This document shows, in pieces, positions 1 through 5,091 of a stretch of DNA of 11,562 nucleotides. Each line of letters starts with the position of its first letter. Positions within the stretch are counted from its first letter, which is position 1. The notes under the pieces are model-generated. The model was not told the DNA's origin, searched no databases, and worked only from the letters and a program-made list of their open reading frames with translations. The DNA lies in the NCBI GenBank assembly GCA_900547855.1, contig URIK01000052.1, forward strand, positions 1-11,562. The letters are read 5' to 3'. The translations under genes and the position numbers were made by a program. This DNA is from an uncultured Collinsella sp. (GTDB taxonomy: Bacteria > Actinomycetota > Coriobacteriia > Coriobacteriales > Coriobacteriaceae).

Positions 1-18
1 ATCCCATTCCGAGCTTAG

Positions 19-131
19 ATTCCGGGTCGCAGTTTCCGCTAGAGGCGTCATCCGGAAACTACGTCCCAGTCTGAGCGCGGATTCCGGGACGCGCTTTCCG
101 CCTGGGCTGCCATTGGGAAAGCGTGTCCCGG
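19..131. repeat. Tandem pair of related hairpin repeats
   Basis: Two similar units lie 62 bp apart, each opening with ATTCCGGG and continuing to TTTCCGC (19-39 and 81-101). Each folds into a long hairpin. In the first, 24-38 pairs with 53-67 (13 of 15 positions). In the second, 84-99 pairs with 116-131 (15 of 16). The mismatches differ between the two units, while pairing is largely kept, so structure seems to be conserved. No long T-run follows either, so they are not obvious terminators. They look like a REP-type intergenic repeat; the family is not identified from this window alone. Confidence 0.7.
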
Positions 132-154
132 CCTGCGTTGCCAAGGCGTTTTCT

Positions 155-194
155 TTACGCCCGCGCCCTGCATGGAGTTCGATTCTCCGCGGTA
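155..194 (+). repeat. Direct repeat copy A, tmRNA T-arm-like
   Basis: This 40-bp stretch matches 366-405 at 35 of 40 positions. It contains GGAGTTCGATTCTCCGCG, which is the reverse complement of 469-486, that is, the T-arm and start of the acceptor stem of the neighbouring tmRNA read in the opposite orientation. It may be a relic of a duplicated tRNA or tmRNA 3' end. No cloverleaf or CCA end could be completed around it, so it is not called an RNA gene. Confidence 0.6.
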
Positions 195-365
195 CGGGGG
201 GATTCACTGATGTGGGGCACGGCGGGCTGAGATTCGATAAACATCGCATCCATATTGGGCTGATAGTTTGCGCGGAGAATCCGCGTATTTGCTTCGCAAA
301 TCCGCGCCGGCTTCGGCCGCCTGCCGGCGTCCTCGCCCGCTCGCTACAAACGCTCCGCGTTTGCT
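195..365. other. Gene-free spacer with small perfect hairpins
   Basis: No convincing reading frame is seen. Two adjacent small hairpins stand out: CGCGGA-GAA-TCCGCG at 271-285 and ATTTGC-TTC-GCAAAT at 287-301. A GC-rich stretch rich in GGC and GCC follows (about 303-330). The first hairpin includes GCGCGGAGAATC, which also occurs at the 3' end of the tmRNA gene in the same plus-strand orientation (468-479). Open frames here lack ribosome binding sites and are judged to be chance. Confidence 0.5.
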
Positions 366-405
366 TAACGCTCGCGCCCTGCTTAGAGTTCGATTCTTCG
401 CGGTA
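366..405 (+). repeat. Direct repeat copy B, tmRNA T-arm-like
   Basis: Diverged second copy of 155-194 with five differences in 40 positions, including GAGTTCGATTCTTCGCGG. It ends just before the tmRNA terminator. The differences disturb the GGAG/CTCC pairing seen in copy A, as expected for a decaying relic with no function of its own. Confidence 0.55.
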
Positions 406-413
406 TCTGTAAG

Positions 414-452
414 CAATAAAAAGGCAGGTAGAGACACTTCTCTACCTGCCTG
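414..452 (-). terminator. Rho-independent terminator of the tmRNA gene
   Basis: A perfect 13-bp stem (422-434 with 439-451, four-base loop 435-438) starts about ten bases past the encoded CCA end of the tmRNA. On the minus strand it is followed by TTTTTATT (414-421). Its position and tail fit termination of ssrA. Confidence 0.9.
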
Positions 453-459
453 TTACTTA

Positions 460-823
460 TGGTGGAGGCGCGGAGAATCGAACTCCGGTCCACGAAAGCC
501 CCCTGATTGGCATCTCCAAGCTCAGTCGCTGGTTTAGTCTCGGGCGCTTTGCGCGCAGCGACACGCTCGCGGCGTCCTAACCGGTTCGGTCTTAGCCCGC
601 GCCATACCGATTACGTGCGCGGGAGCATTCCCCTAACATGACGTCGCGCCGGTGTCGGGGAAATCACCGGGTTGACGCGCCGCTATAAACTAAGCAGCGA
701 GAGCCATAGGCTCAAAAGAAGAGTTGTTGTCAATTCAATTTGACGGTACCCCTGTTTAACGAGGCGAGGAGACCTCGGCTTGCTTCCTCTCTCAGAGCTA
801 TCGTGTCGAAACCAGTCGCCCCC
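460..823 (-). ncRNA. ssrA: Transfer-messenger RNA (tmRNA)
   Basis: The tmRNA rescues stalled ribosomes: it acts as alanyl-tRNA, then as the mRNA for a degradation tag, working with SmpB. Both ends are visible. The 5' end GGGGGCGACTGGTTTCGACA (804-823) has the usual tmRNA opening. The 3' end carries the T-arm GGAGTTCGATTCTCC and an encoded CCA (460-462). Seven bases at the 5' end (817-823) pair with CGCCTCC just before ACCA, with one G-U pair. The length of 364 nt fits a one-piece tmRNA. A tag frame ending in MALAA-stop lies about 90 nt from the 5' end. GC-rich pairable segments between 540 and 680 are where the downstream pseudoknots would be. A strong terminator follows at 414-452. Confidence 0.96.
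690..731 (-). other. tmRNA tag-peptide reading frame
   Basis: Inside the tmRNA, 13 codons and a TAG stop encode DNNSSFEPMALAA. The hydrophobic C-terminal ALAA is the usual signal for ClpXP-type proteases. The resume codon is inferred to be GAC at 729-731. An in-frame TGA lies two codons upstream, leaving only ATT or GAC as the possible first codon. GAC is chosen because tags usually begin with a small or acidic residue, but the exact first residue is not proven. Confidence 0.8.
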
Positions 824-921
824 GAATGTCGGGAAAGTCTGGATGGTATCGGGCCTGCAAACACCCGATAACCCTCGACTTTTCAAGGAACACGCGGGGC
901 GAACCCCGCTCGTGGATAGCT

Positions 922-930
922 ATCTTACCA
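922..930 (-). promoter_or_regulatory. Possible extended -10 promoter of ssrA
   Basis: On the minus strand TGGTAAGAT reads as an extended -10 (TGn plus TAAGAT). No good -35 is visible. Transcription would start near 915 and leave a leader of about 90 nt before the mature 5' end at 823. That leader contains the hairpins GCGGGG-CGAA-CCCCGC (896-911) and ATCGGG/CCCGAT (848-869). This assumes 5' processing of a precursor, so the assignment is tentative. Confidence 0.3.
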
Positions 931-997
931 CGTTCTAAAGGCAGACAGCTGCTCTATGCACGAGCTGTGAAGACCCCAATGTGCACCATACTTCGCA

Positions 998-1026
998 CTT
1001 TTGCCACCGAACGTGTCACGTATATT
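998..1026 (+). promoter_or_regulatory. Possible promoter of the 1063 gene
   Basis: A TATATT -10 box (1021-1026) lies 17 bp downstream of a poor -35, CTTTTG (998-1003), and 37 bp before the start codon of the next gene. The -10 is good and the -35 weak. It sits in the divergent gap between ssrA and the plus-strand gene. Confidence 0.4.
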
Positions 1027-1062
1027 TTCGCCAAGCAAAATTGACCCGTCGAAAGGACCGCC

Positions 1063-1497
1063 ATGAATACCAAGCAGCAACTCGTCAATGCCCTCGCAGG
1101 CCTGGGCTCAACCATTACCGAAGCTATGGATGTCATCGAAGGCTTTGTCCCCTGCGGACATCCCGCCCTCACGGTATCGAACGCACTCGTCGCGCTGGAC
1201 GCTGACGATGATGCAGCTCTCGCCCAGCAGCTTGAGACCGTCGAGGGCTTTATCGACCACGTGAGCGAGAACCGCGGCGTGACCGCATACCACGGCATCG
1301 AGGTCGAGCTCGCGGGCCCCAAAGCCGATCTGCTCGCAGCAATCCGCGAGGTAGGCGCTCTTATGCAGACCGCAGGCGTCAAGAACACCCAGGTCAACGA
1401 GTGGGTCTACCGCAGCCTGGCAGCACTCGACAGCTCCGACGAAAAGGTAGCCGAGCAGCTCGCAGAAAGTCCCGCCATTAAGGCCGAGCTTTTGTAA
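1063..1497 (+). CDS. Hypothetical acidic helical protein, 144 aa
   Basis: I do not recognise the family. The protein is soluble, rich in Ala, Glu, Asp and Leu, and predicted to be largely alpha-helical, with no signal peptide, membrane segment or obvious catalytic motif. Helical stretches run roughly over residues 3-26, 38-50, 51-70, 87-104, 110-124 and 127-144. It has a single cysteine near residue 31, in a VPCGHP turn. The ATG has a well placed GAAAGGA six bases upstream, and the reading frame is uninterrupted with codon use like its neighbours. It is monocistronic, divergent from ssrA and convergent with the toxin gene, so context gives no function. The strong RBS and start make the gene itself fairly secure. 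Confidence 0.85.
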   Translation: MNTKQQLVNALAGLGSTITEAMDVIEGFVPCGHPALTVSNALVALDADDDAALAQQLETVEGFIDHVSENRGVTAYHGIEVELAGPKADLLAAIREVGALMQTAGVKNTQVNEWVYRSLAALDSSDEKVAEQLAESPAIKAELL

Positions 1498-1506
1498 ATA
1501 GCAGAC

Positions 1507-1543
1507 GCGGGTCCCTTGGCGCATCGTCGTCCAAGAGGCCCGC
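1507..1543. terminator. Hairpin between convergent genes, possible terminator
   Basis: A stem of 13 positions (1507-1519 with 1531-1543, including mismatched or wobble pairs) starts ten bases after the stop of the plus-strand gene and thirteen bases past the end of the minus-strand toxin gene. Neither strand has a real T-run after it (AAACAGTT on plus, GTCTGCTATTT on minus). A terminator role is inferred mainly from position. Confidence 0.5.
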
Positions 1544-1555
1544 AAACAGTTCGCG

Positions 1556-2071
1556 TCAACCGATAGCCGCGCCGCCGCGTTCGGCCAAAGCAAGAATCGG
1601 CATCATTTGACGAGGCGTCTTTGCTGCAAGATCGGCATGTTCGAGCAGTTTGCGATCGTTGGTCACCAAGTAATCAACCTGGGCGCGTTTGCATGCGGCG
1701 AGTACCAAGTTGTCCTCGTAATCGCGATGGAGCGCTAAGTATTTGTCGGCCAGCCAAAGGTCCGACGCATCTGCACCCACGGCCGTGGCGTTTTCGGTCA
1801 TGTTCCGAACAAACGCCAACGCCGCATCGCCAATTGCACGGGCAGATGCCTCGTCGAGCGCTCCCCCGCTGGCAAGAACGCTACGCCTCAGTTCGTGTTG
1901 GACAACGTACAGCACGTCCTTGGCGATATGCACCGGAAAGAACAGCAATGCCCCCGCCTCCGCCGCCTGTCCGATAAAGGCACGGGCAGCGAGCGACTCG
2001 GCATGGTCGGCGCAAAACGAATCGACCCATACGTTGGCGTCCACCATTATTTTGAGGGGAGCCCCACTCAC
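1556..2071 (-). CDS. PIN-domain toxin (VapC-like ribonuclease), 171 aa
   Basis: PIN-domain toxins are Mg-dependent endoribonucleases that cleave RNA and halt translation when the antitoxin is lost. The acidic residues expected for the active site are visible: D11 in VDANVWVDSF, probably D52 in AKDVLYVVQHEL, D120 in DYEDNLVLAACK and D139 in LVTNDRKLL. The overall pattern resembles the PIN_3 type. The start is a GTG overlapping the antitoxin stop as GTGA, with AAGGGGA about seven bases upstream inside the antitoxin gene, so translation is probably coupled. An ATG at residue 9 is possible but would cut the strand leading to D11. The target RNA cannot be told. A housekeeping PIN nuclease is unlikely given the overlap with an antitoxin gene. 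Confidence 0.85.
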   Translation of the reverse strand: MSGAPLKIMVDANVWVDSFCADHAESLAARAFIGQAAEAGALLFFPVHIAKDVLYVVQHELRRSVLASGGALDEASARAIGDAALAFVRNMTENATAVGADASDLWLADKYLALHRDYEDNLVLAACKRAQVDYLVTNDRKLLEHADLAAKTPRQMMPILALAERGGAAIG

Positions 2072-2403
2072 TGGATCATCCCCTTTTGGCGATAATGCTC
2101 ATCCATGGCTTCGGAATAGATTGCGTCCCAACCGCGATCGTCGGATACGGGTGACGGAGCGATGCCCAAGTCTGCATAAAGCCGGTCTGCCGCTGCCCAT
2201 GATGCGGCGAACGGAGTATCGGGCGCGACGGTCTGCTGCCGGTCGTCGACGGCCGCAAGCACTTCCTCGCACTGCCCGCCACCCTGCGCGACCTTGGCCA
2301 CCACCTTTTTGATGAGCTCGGGCAGTGACCCGCCCGAAAGCCGCAGTGCCTCCTCGGCACGGTTCTTGACCTGGCGATCCACGCGAACGTTCACCTGCGC
2401 CAT
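2068..2403 (-). CDS. RelB/DinJ-like ribbon-helix-helix antitoxin, 111 aa
   Basis: It probably neutralises the PIN toxin encoded next and represses the shared promoter. Residues 1-40 (MAQVNVRVDRQVKNRAEEAL and on to a second helix, SLPELIKKVVAKVAQ) fit the strand-helix-helix of RelB/DinJ antitoxins: a short basic beta strand for DNA contact, then two helices. The C-terminal half (about 60-111) is polar and rich in Asp and Ala, as expected of a toxin-wrapping tail. The frame opens at a GTG at 2463, but this overlaps the -10 box and lies upstream of the likely transcription start near 2455, so it is rejected. ATG at 2403 fits the fold but has a poor RBS. GTG at 2424 has AAGGGAG upstream and is a real alternative, adding seven residues. 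Confidence 0.8.
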   Translation of the reverse strand: MAQVNVRVDRQVKNRAEEALRLSGGSLPELIKKVVAKVAQGGGQCEEVLAAVDDRQQTVAPDTPFAASWAAADRLYADLGIAPSPVSDDRGWDAIYSEAMDEHYRQKGMIQ

Positions 2404-2442
2404 GCCGCCAACAGCACCCACGTCGATCCCGCTCCCTTCAAA

Positions 2443-2490
2443 TGCTAGCACCGCTAGCAACACTATATAGAGAAGCTAGCAAATGGTCAA
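2443..2490 (-). promoter_or_regulatory. Promoter and GCTAGC operators of the toxin-antitoxin operon
   Basis: On the minus strand TTGACC (2485-2490) and TATAGT (2462-2467) are separated by exactly 17 bp, close to a sigma-70 consensus, giving a start near 2455. Three GCTAGC sites overlap it. Those at 2444-2449 and 2453-2458 form a 17-bp perfect palindrome around the start point. The third, at 2475-2480, lies in the spacer, 22 bp from its neighbour. This arrangement fits autorepression by a ribbon-helix-helix antitoxin. The -35 directly follows the terminator tail of the upstream operon. Confidence 0.8.
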
Positions 2491-2493
2491 ATG

Positions 2494-2540
2494 CAAAAGG
2501 CCTGCGTCCGGACGACACCGATGCCGTCTGGGCGCAGGCC
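2494..2540 (-). terminator. Terminator of the P-type ATPase operon
   Basis: A long hairpin (2499-2540), with GGCCTGCG pairing with CGCAGGCC at the base and further pairing inside, starts 24 bases past the ATPase stop. On the minus strand it is followed by TTTTGCATTT. This is a good rho-independent terminator separating the metal operon from the toxin-antitoxin operon. Confidence 0.85.
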
Positions 2541-2564
2541 AGATAACGTGGGCGAACACGTCTG

Positions 2565-4640
2565 CTAACGCAGGTAAGCCTTTGCGTTGCCCAGGCTGTA
2601 GGCGATCGTTGAGCCGTTGTGCAGCAGTGACGACGCCTGCGGAGTAATCATGCCGGTAATACCCAATGCCAACAGCGCCGAGTTGGTGAGCATCACCTTG
2701 GAATACGAACTCGTCAGACGGTCGATAAGCCCCTGGCTCATGCGGCGCAGGCGCACGATCGCGGCGAGATCCGTGTCGGTCAGGATGATATCGGCGACCT
2801 CCTTGGCGATGTCGCTTCCGCCACCCATCGCCAGGCCCACGTCGGCCAAGCCGAGCGCCGGCGAATCGTTGACGCCGTCGCCCACCATGGCAACGTGGCG
2901 CCCCTCGCTCTTAATGCGCTCCACATAGGCGTACTTGTCCTCGGGCAGCAGCTCGGCCTTAAACTCGTCGACCCCCGCCTCGCGCGCGATGCGCTCGGCC
3001 GTGCGCTCGGAATCGCCCGTGAGCATAACGACATGCTTGACGCCCAGCGCATGCAGGTCGGCGATGGCCTCACGGACCCCGGGCTTGAGCGGATCCTCGA
3101 TACCGAGCACGCCGACGACCTTGCCATCGACCGCCAGATACAGCGGCGACAGGCCCTGCATCTGGAGCTCGATTTGCTCCTTGATGTCGGACTCAAGCTG
3201 CGCACCCTCGTCCTCAAATACAAAGTGTGCGGAACCGATGATGGCGCGACGCCCTTCAATGGACGAAGCGATGCCGTGCGCCACGATGTACTCGACGGCG
3301 GCATGGCGCTCGCGGTGCTCGAGCTCGCGCTCGCGTGCCGCATTGACCACGGCGCGTGCCACCGGATGCGGGAAATGCTCCTCCAAGCAAGCGGAAAGGC
3401 GCAGAATCTCATCCTCGCTCCAGCCATCGGTGGTGAGCACGCAGGCAAGACGCGGCTGCGCCTCGGTGAGCGTGCCGGTCTTATCAAACACGATGGTATC
3501 GGCCTTGGCAAACGACTCAAAGTACTTGGCGCCCTTGACCATCACGCCCATCTTGGCGGCATCGCTCATAGCGGTCATGACGGCAACGGAACCCGTGAGC
3601 TTGAGCGCGCACGAGTAGTCGACCATCAACGCCGCCGAGGTCTTGATAAGGCTGCGCGTGGTGAGCGCGACCAGGCCCGCAAGCAGGAAGTTCCACGGGA
3701 CGATCTTGTTGGCGAGGTCCTCCATGTGCGACTGACCCTCGGACTTGAGCGAATCGGCCGCCTGCACGAGCGAGACGATCGAGCGCAGCTTGGTCTGCGC
3801 CGTATTGGCGCGCACACGCACCAAGATGCTGCCGTCTTCCACGACGGTGCCGGCGAAAACGTCGTCGCCCACGCTGCGCTCGACGGCCAGCGGCTCGCCG
3901 GTCAGGGTCGCTTGGTTGACCATAGCGCTCCCCTGCTCGACAACACCGTCGATGCAAATGGACATGCCAGTGCGCACGGCTACCAAGTCGCCGGGCTCAA
4001 GCTCGGTGGCGGCAACGCTCACCTCGGTGTCGCCGACGACCTTTTGCGCCTTGTCGGGCACATCGAGCAGCGAGTTGATGAGCTCGTTTTCGCTCATGGC
4101 GCGGGTGTAGTCCTCGAGCAGCTCGCCCACATTGAGCAGGAACATCGTCTGGCCCGCGGTATCGACATCACGTTTGACAAACGAAATGCCGATGGCCGAA
4201 GCGTCGAGCACAGGAACGGTCAGGCGCGGCTGCGCCAGCTCATGAAGAGCAGCGCGCAAAAATGCCATGTAACCGGCCACGACAAACACCGCACGCAGAG
4301 GCGTCGGCAAGAACCAGCGGCGCGCGTAGTGGGCGCCGATAAGTGTGGCAAGATCCATGACGAGCTTGTGCTTGCGTGGCTCAAGCTGCATCACGTAACC
4401 CGTCTTTGCGTCGGCAATGGCCTGGGCATCGAGCGCACACAAGGCGTCGAGCACGCCCGCACGACACTGCTCATCATATTCGAGCGCCATTTGGCCAATG
4501 CGGCCATACACGCGCACCTTGCGCACGCCGTCAATGTCGCCGCCAAGCTTAAGAAGCGCATCGAGATCGCTCTCTGGCACAGGACCCGCCAACTGAAGGC
4601 GGGTCCTGCCGGGGATCTCGCTAATAATCGAGAATCTCAT
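2565..4640 (-). CDS. P1B-like heavy-metal P-type ATPase, 691 aa
   Basis: An ATP-driven cation pump of the inner membrane. The P-type core is intact: TGE actuator loop (247-249), phosphorylated D386 in DKTGT, the HP pair of P1B pumps at 425-426, TGD at 541-543 and GDGVND at 587-592. Residues 1-55 (IPGRTRLQL region) resemble a metal-binding HMA-like fold but lack CxxC. Hydrophobic segments lie near 92-130, 144-172, 312-360 and 645-686. The membrane metal site reads DYSCALKL (C344), so the usual Cys-Pro dipeptide of CPC/SPC pumps is replaced by Ser-Cys-Ala. K347 in the same segment is unusual. The C-terminus (LLHNGST) is typical of P1B pumps. It follows a small membrane-protein gene by 18 bp, and the RBS is weak, suggesting coupling. 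The metal cannot be assigned; iron, manganese or zinc export is inferred. Confidence 0.92.
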   Translation of the reverse strand: MRFSIISEIPGRTRLQLAGPVPESDLDALLKLGGDIDGVRKVRVYGRIGQMALEYDEQCRAGVLDALCALDAQAIADAKTGYVMQLEPRKHKLVMDLATLIGAHYARRWFLPTPLRAVFVVAGYMAFLRAALHELAQPRLTVPVLDASAIGISFVKRDVDTAGQTMFLLNVGELLEDYTRAMSENELINSLLDVPDKAQKVVGDTEVSVAATELEPGDLVAVRTGMSICIDGVVEQGSAMVNQATLTGEPLAVERSVGDDVFAGTVVEDGSILVRVRANTAQTKLRSIVSLVQAADSLKSEGQSHMEDLANKIVPWNFLLAGLVALTTRSLIKTSAALMVDYSCALKLTGSVAVMTAMSDAAKMGVMVKGAKYFESFAKADTIVFDKTGTLTEAQPRLACVLTTDGWSEDEILRLSACLEEHFPHPVARAVVNAARERELEHRERHAAVEYIVAHGIASSIEGRRAIIGSAHFVFEDEGAQLESDIKEQIELQMQGLSPLYLAVDGKVVGVLGIEDPLKPGVREAIADLHALGVKHVVMLTGDSERTAERIAREAGVDEFKAELLPEDKYAYVERIKSEGRHVAMVGDGVNDSPALGLADVGLAMGGGSDIAKEVADIILTDTDLAAIVRLRRMSQGLIDRLTSSYSKVMLTNSALLALGITGMITPQASSLLHNGSTIAYSLGNAKAYLR

Positions 4641-4658
4641 AGTTTGTGCCTGGGAGCG

Positions 4659-4904
4659 TTACTCGGCTGCCTCGTCAGCAGCGGCCTCGCTCTGGGTGAT
4701 GTAGGCAGCCTCGGCAACCATGTCATCGACGTTGGCCTTGGCCTGCTCGACCATGTCCTGGTAGCAGTTCTTGACGCGCATACCGCACGCGATGCCCTGC
4801 ACGCAGGCATTCTTGACCGGAGCGCTGGTAAGCAGCTTGATGCCGGCCGTGCCAAGCAGAAAACCGCCACCGACAAGCAGGGTATTGAACGTCGACTTCT
4901 TCAT
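4659..4904 (-). CDS. Small one-pass membrane protein, DUF6110-like, 81 aa
   Basis: Residues 1-4 are basic (MKKS) and 8-27 form one hydrophobic segment with glycines (VGGGFLLGTAG). A cytosol- or surface-facing part follows with three cysteines (34, 40, 47) and an acidic Ala/Glu tail. From memory it resembles DUF6110-type proteins (short, LFGTAGVKIL-like start) that accompany metal P-type ATPases in Firmicutes and coriobacteria; this needs a profile search. It is the first gene of the operon, 18 bp ahead of the ATPase. The frame opens at an ATG at 4964, but ATG 4904 has AAAAGGGAGA with ideal spacing and gives the expected N-terminus. A role as accessory subunit or metal-binding partner of the pump is inferred from context. 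Confidence 0.8.
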   Translation of the reverse strand: MKKSTFNTLLVGGGFLLGTAGIKLLTSAPVKNACVQGIACGMRVKNCYQDMVEQAKANVDDMVAEAAYITQSEAAADEAAE

Positions 4905-4988
4905 GTTGCTTCTCCCTTTTGCCGCATTGGACGCGGCACGGTGCCTCAGCACCCGAGTAAACAAGTTTGCTCGAGCACACTTTTGGAA

Positions 4989-5020
4989 AATAGTTTAGTT
5001 TATCTAACTATTGAGGTCAA
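4989..5020 (-). promoter_or_regulatory. Promoter with inverted-repeat operator, metal ATPase operon
   Basis: On the minus strand TTGACC (5015-5020) and TAAACT (4992-4997) are 17 bp apart. An AT-rich inverted repeat fills the spacer and the -10: AATAGTTAG at one end (5004-5012 read on minus) and CTAAACTATT at the other (4989-4998), matching except for one inserted base. A repressor bound here would block RNA polymerase. The TTAG/CTAA character recalls DtxR/IdeR/MntR boxes, but it is not a clean match to any. The leader of about 80 nt holds two small hairpins (GGTGC/GCACC and GCCGC/GCGGC) and no riboswitch that I recognise. Confidence 0.7.
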
Positions 5021-5057
5021 CAAAGGTTAACTCTTTGGAAACTATGGGGGTGAACTC

Positions 5058-5090
5058 AATGTGACAAAGGGACTGTCCCTTTGTCACATT
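5058..5090. repeat. 33-bp perfect palindrome, GTGACAAAGGGAC family, copy 1
   Basis: Perfect 16-base arms (AATGTGACAAAGGGAC and its complement) flank a single central T. It starts two bases past the stop of the ABC operon and could end that transcript, although no separate T-run follows. A nearly identical element lies at 11356-11385. I recall this palindrome as common between genes in many Firmicutes and coriobacteria, which would make it a dispersed element and not a local operator. Confidence 0.85.
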
Positions 5091-5091
5091 C

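Noticed and set aside
155..405. tRNA genes suggested by TTCGATTC T-arm words
   Set aside because: No acceptor, D-arm or anticodon arm could be paired around either copy, and no CCA end is present.
1..460. An integrated island or prophage at the ssrA 3' end
   Set aside because: No integrase or phage gene is present and no exact att duplication of the ssrA 3' end is seen; only short diverged similarities remain.
954..1397. Minus-strand open frame of 147 codons
   Set aside because: Shadow of the 1063-1497 gene, which has the better start, RBS and codon use.
2404..2463. Longer antitoxin start at GTG 2463
   Set aside because: That codon overlaps the -10 box of a good promoter, and the transcript would start downstream of it.
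4905..4964. Longer start (ATG 4964) for the small membrane protein
   Set aside because: The extra 20 residues are basic and uncharacteristic, and no RBS is seen, whereas ATG 4904 has an ideal one and gives a normal MKK start.
4905..4988. A metal riboswitch in the leader of the ATPase operon
   Set aside because: The leader has two small hairpins but none of the conserved cores of the metal riboswitch classes I could compare by eye; the promoter inverted repeat is a simpler control site.
2895..5030. Plus-strand open frame of 711 codons opposite the metal ATPase operon
   Set aside because: It is the antisense shadow of a GC-rich gene whose minus-strand product has all P-type ATPase motifs. Its own product is rich in His, Arg and Gly without any domain, and there is no RBS.
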